Shown: piece by piece, positions 41,101 through 48,150 of the stretch
How the letters are laid out: every line of letters begins with the position of its first letter
How positions within the stretch are numbered: position 1 is the stretch's first letter
Source of the DNA: Heterotrichella gracilis
Taxonomy: Eukaryota; Sar; Xanthophyceae; Tribonematales; Xanthonemataceae
Length of the DNA stretch: 64,000 bases
Direction of reading: 5' to 3'
NCBI GenBank assembly: GCA_032358255.1
Contig: JAULBX010030152.1
Span: forward strand, 62,001 to 126,000
The notes under the pieces: model-generated
Database searches by the model: none
What the model was told of the DNA's origin: nothing
What the model saw: only the letters and a program-made list of their open reading frames with translations
Translations under genes and position numbers: made by a program

Positions 41101-43233
41101 GTTACGCGCATACACCGGGCCTGCAGCGGTTGCTGCAGTGATCTTGTCGCGGATGTGCCCCGAAAGGTATTCATCCGCAGGAACCCAACGTGCAAGCTCC
41201 GGATCTCGGAAAGCCAGGCTTTCTTCGGCCAGTTTTTGCACCACTTGCGCTACCGGCAGGCCGGCACGCAGTGAAAGGTCCTTCAGCACAATCTTGCCGT
41301 AGAGGGCAAGGCTGATGAGCATGGCGTCCTTGACGTTGTCCACACGTTGCGGCACTTCGCGGTGACCCACGGTGCGCTTCGTGAAGATGTCGGCCTTAGT
41401 TGCCTTCTCTTCTTCGTCGTTCCAGATTTCGCTGGCCAAGAGGATCGGCCAGTCCGGGTCGGACTTCATCAGTCGGGCGTTGGCATTGGTGCTCAGGTAG
41501 CCCATATGGCCGACGAACGCATCGTAAGACGCATTCAGATCAGCTTGCAGGTTTCCCAGCTCCACGTCGTCAGACGACTTTGCCTGGTGCTCGATCACGG
41601 CAATGAGCTTGCTTTTCAGCTCGATCATCCCCGTTACGCGCTTTCGCGCGGTACCGCTATACATCGCATCGATGTCCAGCAGCTCGTCACCTTCCGACAC
41701 ACAGATACGACCGTCCTTGACGACCATCGAACCAGGTGTGATGAAGTTGGTATTGCTGTAGCGAGTCATCCCCGATCCAGCCGGCGCACCTTCGACTTCC
41801 GCGCGCTCAATGAAGAGATCGCTTGGCAGGTCTTGCGCACGCTTTTCCAGTTCGCCCATCAGGTCATCACTGCTCCCGTCAAAGACAGGCGCGAGTTCTT
41901 CCCCGTACTGAGTCGATCTCCACTCCAGCAAACCCACCACGTTGGATGGATGAGCGACGTAGTAGCTGTTGATCGACGGATCCCTTGGCATCGAGCGGTT
42001 GTGGGCGCGCGAGTAGCTGTAAGCAGCCTGCCCGGGTTTGAGCATTTCGGGCGTTGCACGCTTCAGCACATCCCAGCCCCCGGCCATGTAGTCAGGAGTC
42101 AGGCGGCGCTGCAGCAGCAGCACGTCGGTCACAACTTCCGTTCCGGCCTGACCCTTGAAGGCCATAGTCGGGAGGCGGAAAGCCGCAACCAGGTTCGCAT
42201 GCGCCGCCAGCCACTTGCGGTGGCTATCGGTGACGCTATCCATGGTCGACTTGCTGGTGATCAGGGCAACAAAGCCACCCGGACGCACCAGATCCACACA
42301 CTTTCCGAGGAAGTAGTTGTGAATCGACCAATCTGCGTAATCTGCCTTGGACGTATCCAGCGACTTATGGTCACCAAAAGGGACGTTCCCAATAACCAGA
42401 TCAAAAAACGCCGCTGGCAGCCGGGTCTTCTCAAGTGCGCTGGAATGAACCTGCACACCCAATTGACCGAAGTTGGCCTCCAGAATCGACGCAGTGATAG
42501 AGTCGTATTCGACCGCCGTCACTTCGCTGCGTTTTGCGATATCCCCTGGCATGCCTGCCAGGAAATGACCAACGCCAGCCGAAGGCTCAATGATGCGGCC
42601 GCCCTGGAATCCAAGACGACGCACCATGCTCCACATGGCCGTGACCACTGCCGGGTCCGTGTAGAACGCCGAAGTGATCGATGCTTGCATCTGCCTGAAC
42701 TCGTCCTCGCTTGTGAGCGAAGCCAGTTCATCGCGGTAATGCGACCACACGTGCGGCGTAGAGCCGTCCGGTGAGAAGATGCGCGAAAGTCCGCCCCAGC
42801 CACAGTAACGCAGCAGGGTCAGACGCTCTTCTTGTGTGACACCCCGTCCAGTCGCCTTGAGCTCGCGAACGAGCTTGATGGCCTTCAGGTTGTCTTCGAT
42901 GCGACTCTCAGGCCTGGCAGCCGGTTGATAGTCACAGCCCAAGAGCAGCGGCCAGCCAACCTTACGGTCAGCCAGATCACTTCCCTCGTCCTGTGCCGTC
43001 GCCCAGCCTTCAAGGACCTGCTTGTACACATCGATAGGCTCACTTTCGTGAGTTGCATCGTCGTAGACCTCGGCCGTAGGGGCGAGATCCATTCCAAATG
43101 CAGCAGTCGCCAGGGCGTCAGCTACCTCTGCGATCTCCGTCTTTGCAGACGGGACCATGAAGTCGCTGGCACTCAGGCCGGACAGCCACAAGGTCGACTC
43201 TTGCGGTTTGTCCAAAGTCTGGGTATTACCCAT
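38122..43233 (-). CDS. Giant DNA methylase / SNF2-type helicase fusion, 1703 aa
   Basis: An N-6 adenine methylase module comes first: AdoMet motif I IIEPSAGVGHFLAGM near residue 215, and catalytic-motif variant VIGNVPFGD near 283 (NVPF in place of NPPF). A superfamily 2 helicase follows: Walker A LLAHAVGAGKTLEM near 911, DEAH box FLFIDEAHFAKNL near 1072, and a late SVEQRDGRADRQGN motif. The tail is a coiled coil. The same architecture occurs in P1 DarB and other mobile-element antirestriction proteins, which protect incoming DNA. ATG 43233 has TTGGAG 9 nt before it; an ATG at 43272 lies within the leader. Confidence 0.88.
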   Translation of the reverse strand: MGNTQTLDKPQESTLWLSGLSASDFMVPSAKTEIAEVADALATAAFGMDLAPTAEVYDDATHESEPIDVYKQVLEGWATAQDEGSDLADRKVGWPLLLGCDYQPAARPESRIEDNLKAIKLVRELKATGRGVTQEERLTLLRYCGWGGLSRIFSPDGSTPHVWSHYRDELASLTSEDEFRQMQASITSAFYTDPAVVTAMWSMVRRLGFQGGRIIEPSAGVGHFLAGMPGDIAKRSEVTAVEYDSITASILEANFGQLGVQVHSSALEKTRLPAAFFDLVIGNVPFGDHKSLDTSKADYADWSIHNYFLGKCVDLVRPGGFVALITSKSTMDSVTDSHRKWLAAHANLVAAFRLPTMAFKGQAGTEVVTDVLLLQRRLTPDYMAGGWDVLKRATPEMLKPGQAAYSYSRAHNRSMPRDPSINSYYVAHPSNVVGLLEWRSTQYGEELAPVFDGSSDDLMGELEKRAQDLPSDLFIERAEVEGAPAGSGMTRYSNTNFITPGSMVVKDGRICVSEGDELLDIDAMYSGTARKRVTGMIELKSKLIAVIEHQAKSSDDVELGNLQADLNASYDAFVGHMGYLSTNANARLMKSDPDWPILLASEIWNDEEEKATKADIFTKRTVGHREVPQRVDNVKDAMLISLALYGKIVLKDLSLRAGLPVAQVVQKLAEESLAFRDPELARWVPADEYLSGHIRDKITAATAAGPVYARNVAALTEVLPKDLGPADVETRLGAPWIPIEVLNEFARELVEAEQGKITVAFDAASASWSVKTAGWNREWVGNRTLQNSKWGTNDRCALDLLEGAMNQTPPTITILVDGKRVVDRLRTLAAREKWQSIRDHFRKWVYQDFTRSEKLMRVYNDQFNHIVERKWDGSHLVMQGMADGVIPYPHQKNAVWRIMVGGNTLLAHAVGAGKTLEMVAASMELRRLGKAVKPCHVIPNHMLEQYTAEFVRLYPQARVLMAGKDDLHGDMRRTFLARIAMGDWDSVLMTQATFERLALAPELQQQFLNAQLGEIRLAMGKAGDSGAKRSLKEIEKRMKDVEAKLERLMNAQGKDSSAVWFNELGVDFLFIDEAHFAKNLGRISKMPRMAGLPNVASQRAFDVFMKTRYIMEGRGGKEEGCVMATATPISNTLAEMHTFQVFLQPKTLKRMGLYEFDSWSASFGESVTGIELSPDGSGYRMNTRYARFVNLPELMAIFKGVADIRTKRMLNLPTPKIVGGKPQTMVAKPSEKLRGIVAGLVERADAIRNGSVNPAKDNMLKVTNDGRKAALDVRLVDPTLPFDPDGKLAQAAQNILRVWEEGKALRSTQLIFSDLGTPNDGFNVYDEVKRLLVLGGVPEAEIAFMHDYDSDTAKAKLFKKVRDGVIRILIGSTSKMGTGTNVQKRLKALHQLDAPWTPSSVEQRDGRADRQGNLNDEIELWRYVTQASFDAYSWNLLNVKANFIDQVMSGDSRLRSVEDISMSAMTYAEIKAIASGNPLVIEKAQVDAEVQRLSMLRSQWEDDRYRLEYRKRSLIDRMEWIDRMMPKLEADASKVIAETDFRFKPSTSLSQKAVDVSGDGAIGIGTAFRACAQGLSPGSEHVIGSVGGFAVIVYKKWDKAELEVLAPVSGVRFDVSRPAMVNLVGVGEAVIAAIKDVANEPAERRAEHGRKVCELATVQTSLAEEFEHAEKFEILLGRQREIDAELDLDKDAAGTQVMAEETA

Positions 43234-43269
43234 CGTGTTTCTCCAATTCGAATTGAGGAATTGCAGAGA

Positions 43270-43309
43270 CACGACTCCCCCACGGGGAAGTCGAATCCCC
43301 GCGAGGTGA
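43270..43309 (-). promoter_or_regulatory. Structured 5' leader element (copy 4)
   Basis: On the minus strand ACCTCGCGGGGATTCG is followed by the hairpin CGACTTCCCC-GTG-GGGGAGTCG. It lies 37 nt before the start of the methylase/helicase gene. Stem bases differ from other copies but pair equally well. Confidence 0.5.
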
Positions 43310-43395
43310 GAAATAATAAGGCGCTCCGTCAGCGTGAGCCAACGTGCGCATCGAGAAAGTTGCCTTTCAAACGATTCGTTCGGACTGCCTAGGCA

Positions 43396-43449
43396 GGCCT
43401 TTCTTCAACACTGAGCCAATGCTGAAGAAAGGCCCCTGTTACAGGGGCC
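43396..43449. terminator. Double inverted repeat after the 43500-44469 operon
   Basis: GGCCTTTCTTCA pairs with TGAAGAAAGGCC across a 15-nt loop, and next to it GGCCCCTGTTACAGGGGCC is a tight hairpin. On the minus strand the latter is followed by TTTCTTC. It probably ends the upstream three-gene unit. The two stems are mutually overlapping and could switch. Confidence 0.6.
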
Positions 43450-43499
43450 GCATGTTTCCATGCAAATGAGGGCTTCACCCATCTTTGATGGCCAGTGAT

Positions 43500-43901
43500 T
43501 CAGGTACGAATCAGCCAGCCGCTTTTCAATTGATCTTCGATCCTCTGCAGCACGAAAACGTGTTGCTTTTCCTCTGCCAGGTCGGACTCACCGTCACGAC
43601 ACTTGCAGATGAACTCCACCGTCTGCGCGTGGCGGGATGCCACGGCAGCTCGGTCGAGCAAGGCTTCCATTCGTTCACGCTCATCCAGGTACAGGCCGTG
43701 TTGGCGCATTGCACGGCTGGGCCATGCAACGAACCGTTCGTAAACTGCCGCGTCGATGGCCACATCCCCGCCGGGGAAGCGACCTGCGACTGCCGTCACG
43801 TTTACAGCTTTACCTTTTGTGAGCATCGCGTCGAACTCGCTTTGGATCTTTTGACCTCGGGTGCCGCCTTGCGGGGCGAAACCCAGATGATTCACTCGCA
43901 T
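43500..43901 (-). CDS. Hypothetical protein, 133 aa
   Basis: The start at 43901 forms TAATG with the stop of the upstream gene, so translation is coupled. An upstream ATG at 44006 is therefore rejected. A soluble helical protein: RGQKIQSEFDAMLTKGKAV, VYERFVAWPSRAMRQHGLY, ERERMEALLDRAAVASRHA. No known motif. Confidence 0.65.
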   Translation of the reverse strand: MRVNHLGFAPQGGTRGQKIQSEFDAMLTKGKAVNVTAVAGRFPGGDVAIDAAVYERFVAWPSRAMRQHGLYLDERERMEALLDRAAVASRHAQTVEFICKCRDGESDLAEEKQHVFVLQRIEDQLKSGWLIRT

Positions 43902-44194
43902 TACCAGAGCCAACGATAAATGCCGAAGATGGACGTCGCCGTGAAGACGACATTCATCACCAGCATTGGGTAGAACTTTCGCGCGTATGAGAACGCCAGA
44001 AAGCACCCGTTAGAGATCAGAAACAGCAACCAGCCGTAAGCAGAGAACTCAGAGTTCGCTGCCAACAGCAGAGCGCCGGCTACGCCGAACAGAGAGCCCA
44101 TGCGTTCGACCAGCTTTGTGGACGTGACGCCGAAGAGCGCCATTCGCATGGCGAGCTTCAGTTGTCCGTGTCCGTTAAAAACCAGTTTGTACAT
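43901..44194 (-). CDS. Small membrane protein of YgjV/PnuC-like type, 97 aa
   Basis: Three hydrophobic helices with short loops: MGSLFGVAGALLLAANS, AYGWLLFLISNGCFLAFSY, PMLVMNVVFTATSIFGIY. The pattern is close to the last helices of YgjV-like or PnuC-like inner-membrane proteins, including the SNGCFLAFSY turn. It overlaps the upstream gene by 37 nt if begun at 44194. ATGs at 44149 or 44143 would avoid this. Possibly a metabolite transporter fragment or a small regulator. Confidence 0.6.
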   Translation of the reverse strand: MYKLVFNGHGQLKLAMRMALFGVTSTKLVERMGSLFGVAGALLLAANSEFSAYGWLLFLISNGCFLAFSYARKFYPMLVMNVVFTATSIFGIYRWLW

Positions 44195-44469
44195 TCAGGG
44201 GTCTCGTGTTGTTGGGGCGTGATGTCCTCGGCCGTGGGGTCATGCGCCAAAGAAGCGTTGAGCTGCATGAGCAGCTCCTCTTCCTGGCGTTGAGCCTCCG
44301 TGCGTTGAACAACCAGTTGTTGAGGTTCTTTCTTGACTTGCCGCGTTTTATTTCCGCGGACTCGGTCAAGACGGCCTTGGGTCTTGCTGACCTGGGCCGA
44401 TGCGTCATAACCTGGCACTGTGATGTGAATCTTGCGAGGTCGCTCGATGTCGAAATGATCTCGAGCCAT
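44158..44469 (-). CDS. Hypothetical charged protein, 103 aa
   Basis: ATG 44469 has CAGGAGATAGAC before it; the frame extends to 44523 without a better site. The N-terminal part contains RPRKIHITVPGYDASAQ, the middle is very basic and then glutamine-rich (KKEPQQLVVQRTEAQRQEE), suggesting a DNA- or RNA-binding coiled segment. First gene of a three-gene minus unit. An AAAAGTGACTTTT palindrome lies 71 nt upstream. Confidence 0.65.
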   Translation of the reverse strand: MARDHFDIERPRKIHITVPGYDASAQVSKTQGRLDRVRGNKTRQVKKEPQQLVVQRTEAQRQEEELLMQLNASLAHDPTAEDITPQQHETPECTNWFLTDTDN

Positions 44470-44626
44470 GTCTATCTCCTGTTTTTTTACAGGCAGCCAT
44501 GCACCATCAGCCTTTCGGCTCACGGCAGGACGGTCACTGAAAAGTGACTTTTCTTAGAGCCTTGCGGCGCTCAGGTCCATTACGACTGCTTGGGTGGGGT
44601 GGGAAACAGCTGCCTAGCTACGCGCA

Positions 44627-44845
44627 TTGGCGCAGTTTGGACAGCATGGGGTGGTTCGGGAGAACCGTTCCGGGGAGCCCGGAGAATATGTGCTGACACG
44701 TGGCCAGCAATTGGACGAACCAATTAGGCGCAATATTACTGACACCTTGAGGATGGGTCAATCGATCAGGACCAGCGCAGAGGCTCTACGAGCCCGCCTT
44801 GCCCCGTTGCTCCGGCCCTGGATTTCCATCGCGGACATACCATGA
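44627..44845 (+). CDS. Possible small gene upstream of the NADAR-like gene, 72 aa
   Basis: The frame from TTG 44627 ends in TGA that overlaps the ATG of the next gene (ATGA). The translation is helical toward its end (RRNITDTLRMGQSIRTSAEALRARL) and could be a small regulator. There is no clear ribosome-binding site, and GTG 44657 is an alternative start. Supported mainly by the overlap. Confidence 0.4.
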   Translation: MAQFGQHGVVRENRSGEPGEYVLTRGQQLDEPIRRNITDTLRMGQSIRTSAEALRARLAPLLRPWISIADIP

Positions 44846-45648
44846 TTGCCATGGTCAAATCGTCCGTAGATCTGTTTTCGTCGTCATTTTTCGGCCCTTG
44901 GGTTCGGCAACCTGGCCAGCCGGTCGGCGCTGGCCACAAAGCCCGGGTGCGGCACCACTACCTCAGCCTGGCCCACTGGTACGAGGCCTCGAAGTTCATG
45001 CCGGCGCATCCCGAGATCCGGGACATGATCCTGCTATGCCCGACCATCAACGAGGCACGCAAGATGGCCAAGCGACATCAGGCCAGCTGGCGTGCTGACT
45101 GGAACCTAATTCGGCATTCTGTCCTGATTTCTGGTTTGGGTTTTCTGAGCCTTGACCGAGCCGATCTGGACCTGCGCAACTGGCCGGTAGATCTGCTGGT
45201 GGACCAGCTGGGGAGCATGGGCCTTCCGGAGCGTTTTGCGACCGTGTGCGTTGAAAGATTTTCAGAGTGGTCAACAGGCCCCACGATCTGCACATACGGG
45301 GCCCAGACGGCCCCGGAATCCATCGTAGGGCGCAAGATGACCAACGTGGTCAATAACCGTGTCACATGGACGCTCGCAACGCTGTGCAACGGCTCAGCAT
45401 CCTGGCGCGTGCACGACTGGGCCCTGTCCATGTACATCCCAATCAAATACATTGGCAGCCCTGCCAGCCGGACCACCGGCGAGCTGCAGGACCAGATGAT
45501 CGCCGTTGCCGACCAGGTCGTTGTGTTTGAGCCCCGCGGCGGCCGCAGCAGTGACGTATTCCTGAAAGCCGCGCGCGCTGCCAGGAAGCAAGTCACGCTG
45601 GAGCTGTATTCCTCCCGAGAGGGGGACACCATCAGCCTCGCGTCCTAA
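44842..45648 (+). CDS. NADAR-like protein with C-terminal Rossmann-like half, 268 aa
   Basis: Residues about 15-125 follow the NADAR/YbiA pattern: an SxFxPW opening, YLSLAHWYEASKFMPAHPEI (normally the EHyyQAxKF signature; the usual Glu reads Leu/Ala here), then INEARKMAKRHQ and RADWNLIRHSVLISGL. The C-terminal half has alternating strands and helices with IAVADQVVVFEPRGGRSS, reminiscent of SLOG or TIR-like nucleotide-binding folds. Known NADAR proteins act on riboflavin intermediates or ADP-ribosylated nucleic acid. It faces away from the flanking operons and looks like inserted cargo. Family placement is moderately sure. Confidence 0.5.
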   Translation: MIAMVKSSVDLFSSSFFGPWVRQPGQPVGAGHKARVRHHYLSLAHWYEASKFMPAHPEIRDMILLCPTINEARKMAKRHQASWRADWNLIRHSVLISGLGFLSLDRADLDLRNWPVDLLVDQLGSMGLPERFATVCVERFSEWSTGPTICTYGAQTAPESIVGRKMTNVVNNRVTWTLATLCNGSASWRVHDWALSMYIPIKYIGSPASRTTGELQDQMIAVADQVVVFEPRGGRSSDVFLKAARAARKQVTLELYSSREGDTISLAS

Positions 45649-45692
45649 ATCCTCTCGCATTTCGACCGTTTGCCGACGGTATCCGAAAAGGC

Positions 45693-45735
45693 AAAAAAAA
45701 CGCGACCTATCTCCGAAGAGATGGTCGCGTTTTTT
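45693..45735. terminator. Bidirectional terminator
   Basis: ACGCGACC...GGTCGCGT stem, with eight A before and six T after it, serves both the plus-strand NADAR-like gene and the minus-strand gene ending at 45769. Confidence 0.92.
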
Positions 45736-45768
45736 GTTCCGAGGTCAACTATCGAGCTGAGCTCGAAA

Positions 45769-46299
45769 TCACTCCGCTTTCAGGATGCGAACCGACCCGG
45801 AGGTCTGGCTCACATACACCTTATCGCCCTTAAACACCGGGTCGAAGGGAGCGGGCTGAACGACAGTGATCAGACGGGTTCTGCCCGAATGGCTGTCTTT
45901 CAGAGCGATGATGATTTCCTGCGCTTCGTTGGTATTGACATGGTTAGCGATACGCTCACCAGCCATTGCACCACCGATAGCGCCGATCACGCCACCGATC
46001 GAACGCGTCGCCATGTTGTGCTTGCTGGCCGTAGCCATTGCAATCACACCACCGAGAGCACCACCAGCTGCGGCACCAGTAGCGCGGGATTGCGCGCTGG
46101 CTTCGACAGTCTTGATGTTGGCCTGCAGGACGACACCTTCTTCCACGTTGCCCACGATCTGGGTTTGCTGCGTGCCATAGACGTTACCGGACTGAGCGCG
46201 AGCGCCAGGCGAGAACATCAGAGCCACGACGGCAGCGGCCATATAGGCCACAACCAGAAGGCGATTAACCAAGGACATTTTCTTGAAGGACTCGAACAT
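45769..46299 (-). CDS. Glycine-zipper envelope protein, 176 aa
   Basis: It starts with a hydrophobic signal/anchor (LLVVAYMAAAVVALMFSPGARA-type, cleavage after ARA likely). A glycine-zipper region follows (ATGAAAGGALGGVIAMA and GGVIGAIGGAMAGERIA), as in SlyB/Pcp-type outer-membrane proteins. The C-terminal domain is beta-rich (EIIIALKDSHSGRTRLITVVQ). No lipobox Cys is seen. Located at the end of the pilus block, it may support the pilus or mating channel in the envelope. A structured leader lies upstream. Confidence 0.7.
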   Translation of the reverse strand: MFESFKKMSLVNRLLVVAYMAAAVVALMFSPGARAQSGNVYGTQQTQIVGNVEEGVVLQANIKTVEASAQSRATGAAAGGALGGVIAMATASKHNMATRSIGGVIGAIGGAMAGERIANHVNTNEAQEIIIALKDSHSGRTRLITVVQPAPFDPVFKGDKVYVSQTSGSVRILKAE

Positions 46300-46321
46300 T
46301 TTTCACTCCATTAAAGGAAAA

Positions 46322-46365
46322 ATGCAGGGGCCTTCTCCCACAGGGAATAGGTTCCCTGCAGGGTT
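46322..46365 (-). promoter_or_regulatory. Structured 5' leader element (copy 5)
   Basis: On the minus strand AACCCTGCAGGGA opens the element. GCAGGG pairs with CCCCTGC, enclosing CCTATTCCC-TGT-GGGAGAAGG. It lies 23 nt before the ATG at 46299, with TGGAG between. Confidence 0.5.
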
Positions 46366-46488
46366 GGTTGAATGCGTGCATTTGCACGCGGATTGTCAGA
46401 ATGACAAAACGGGGTGTATTTGACCACTTCCCAACGCATGCGTCAAAAGATCCGGCCCAGTTCTGAGGTTCATCTTGAATCGCTGGGC

Positions 46489-46516
46489 AAAAAAATACCC
46501 GGCGCATGGCCGGGTA
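46489..46516 (-). terminator. Terminator after the pilT-like gene
   Basis: On the minus strand TACCCGGC-CATGC-GCCGGGTA followed by seven T. Confidence 0.9.
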
Positions 46517-46539
46517 GTTCTGAAAGGCATTGCGCGTCG

Positions 46540-47499
46540 TCACCGCTTCGGGGGAACCAACATCCGGGTGCGCTGCATCTCGATGTAAGAACCCAGTTGG
46601 TTGAACTGCTTCTTGGCCAATGTCGTGCGAATACCAGTTGCTTCTTCACCCTCCACCACCAGTGCCGTGATGATCGGCTGGCGACGCTCGCCATGGCGCT
46701 CCAGCTTTTGATGAATCACGGCCGTCAAGCCAGAAGAAAGCAGCTGGATAGCCTCGTCCGCCGTTCCGGTCGAGCTCGAGGCCAGCGCGGTAATACGCTC
46801 AACCGCTTGGGCTGGGCTGTCAGCGTGGATTGTGGCGATTAGCAAGCGGCCATTGATCGAAGCCCTTAGGGCCTCCACGGCTGTTTCCGGATCTCGCACT
46901 TCCCCAATAAAGATGATGCTTGGCGCCCACCGTGTAGCTCGACGGCACTGCTCCGAGACTTCACCCTTCTCCACCCATGTCTGATAACACACACCCTCCC
47001 CATGACGCCCCTGTAGGGGTGCCTCGGGCGGGTTTTCAATGGTGACAGCTACACCCCCATGCTGGTGAAGCCTGGTCACGACGATGGAGGACGCCGTTGT
47101 GGTTTTGCCTTGTCCGAAGGCACCAGACACAAGCACCAGGCCGGTCATTGCCTTGCGCGTCAGTTTCTCCACCAGCGCGTGGTGGATGCCTATGTCCGCG
47201 AGTAGCGGGACCTTGTCCGGGTAACGCCGCAGGACGAAGACTTCCTCGTCAAGCGATGTCAGGATCGACACCCGATAACGCAGCGTGTTGAACTGGATGG
47301 AGAAGTCACCGGACTTGCGCTGGGTGTGCTTTTCCTCACATGCCTTGCGCAGGCCGGCAACCTCTTCTTTCAACTCTGCAGGAACTGGCATCGGATCCAG
47401 CGTACCCGGGACCCCGGACAACCAGGCATCGGTTGGCCCGAGATACATGTCCGAGAACGCTACATCGCGAAGCGTGGCCGGCAGCACGGTCGCTTCCAT
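46540..47499 (-). CDS. PilT/PilB-type ATPase (likely retraction or accessory pilus motor)
   Basis: A 319-residue secretion ATPase core: Walker A SGAFGQGKTTTASS near residue 132, the Asp-box region VTIENPPEAP, Walker B SIIFIGEVRDPETA and the His-box LLIATIHADSPAQA. It is shorter than the PilQ ATPase and lacks the N-terminal extension and cysteine motif, so PilT-like retraction is a reasonable guess. In IncI1-type operons pilT is a lytic transglycosylase, so the name is given by family only. It is separated from pilS by a hairpin and followed by a terminator. Confidence 0.82.
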   Translation of the reverse strand: MEATVLPATLRDVAFSDMYLGPTDAWLSGVPGTLDPMPVPAELKEEVAGLRKACEEKHTQRKSGDFSIQFNTLRYRVSILTSLDEEVFVLRRYPDKVPLLADIGIHHALVEKLTRKAMTGLVLVSGAFGQGKTTTASSIVVTRLHQHGGVAVTIENPPEAPLQGRHGEGVCYQTWVEKGEVSEQCRRATRWAPSIIFIGEVRDPETAVEALRASINGRLLIATIHADSPAQAVERITALASSSTGTADEAIQLLSSGLTAVIHQKLERHGERRQPIITALVVEGEEATGIRTTLAKKQFNQLGSYIEMQRTRMLVPPKR

Positions 47500-47529
47500 A
47501 TCTCTCCCATTCTTCCTTCGTCTAATATC

Positions 47530-47560
47530 AAAATCGGGCCTATACAGTGAATGGCCCGAC
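47530..47560 (-). terminator. Hairpin between pilS and the pilT-like gene
   Basis: On the minus strand TCGGGCC...GGCCCGA with a 12-nt loop, followed by TTTTG. Probably a partial terminator that lowers expression downstream of the major pilin. Confidence 0.6.
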
Positions 47561-47582
47561 CCTCACCACATCGGGCAAGCTA

Positions 47583-48101
47583 TCAGTTCGAAGTGAAGAC
47601 GATGGTCTGGGTCGCTGCAGCGCCGCAATCAGTGGCAGCAGAAGCCGGCGAGATCGGGAAGGTGGTGCGCGCGGCGTTGCTGCCGACTTGCACGGAGGTA
47701 AAGCCGGTGGCGGAGGCAACCAGGCTGATACAGGTGTCCGTGGGGATGTCGGTCACCGCGATGTTGAATTGGGTCGTTGCGCCCGTCACGGTCACAGTGC
47801 CGTTGGCCATGTGGGTGATGGTCGAGCCACTGACCGGCATGGTCGAAGGGATCTTCTTCGCGCTGATCAGGGTCGTGTTCAGCGAACCAGTGCCGTAGCC
47901 ACCCTGACCGTTGTACAGGGCCTTGGTGGAGGCGCGAAGAGCGGACAGCTCAGCATTCAGCTGGTTGGAGGCTTGGCTGCTGGACGCGCTGGAGCTCAGG
48001 GACATCGAGCCGCCGATGATCAGAGCGACGATGCCCAGGCCCACGATCAGTTCGATCAGGGTCAGGCCGGCTTGCTTGGACTTTTGGCGAATGTTTTTCA
48101 T
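47583..48101 (-). CDS. pilS: Type IV prepilin, major subunit PilS
   Basis: A short basic leader (KNIRQKSKQAG) is followed by LTLIELIVGLGIVALIIGGS. Peptidase cleavage falls after Gly12 and the conserved Glu is at mature position 5. The long hydrophobic N-terminal helix is that of type IVB pilins, and the C-terminal head (about 110 residues) has two cysteines (DTCISLVA, TDCGAAA) fit for a disulphide. It forms the thin pilus fibre used for mating in liquid. The next upstream gene is pilR. No prepilin peptidase is seen in the window. Confidence 0.9.
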   Translation of the reverse strand: MKNIRQKSKQAGLTLIELIVGLGIVALIIGGSMSLSSSASSSQASNQLNAELSALRASTKALYNGQGGYGTGSLNTTLISAKKIPSTMPVSGSTITHMANGTVTVTGATTQFNIAVTDIPTDTCISLVASATGFTSVQVGSNAARTTFPISPASAATDCGAAATQTIVFTSN

Positions 48102-48150
48102 TGGGATTCCTAGTCGGTGAAGTTGGTGGTGGTTACACAGGGGGGTAAAG

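Noticed and set aside
41347-42774. 475-residue plus-strand open frame
   Set aside because: Antisense to the methylase/helicase fusion. Arg/His-rich and without motifs.
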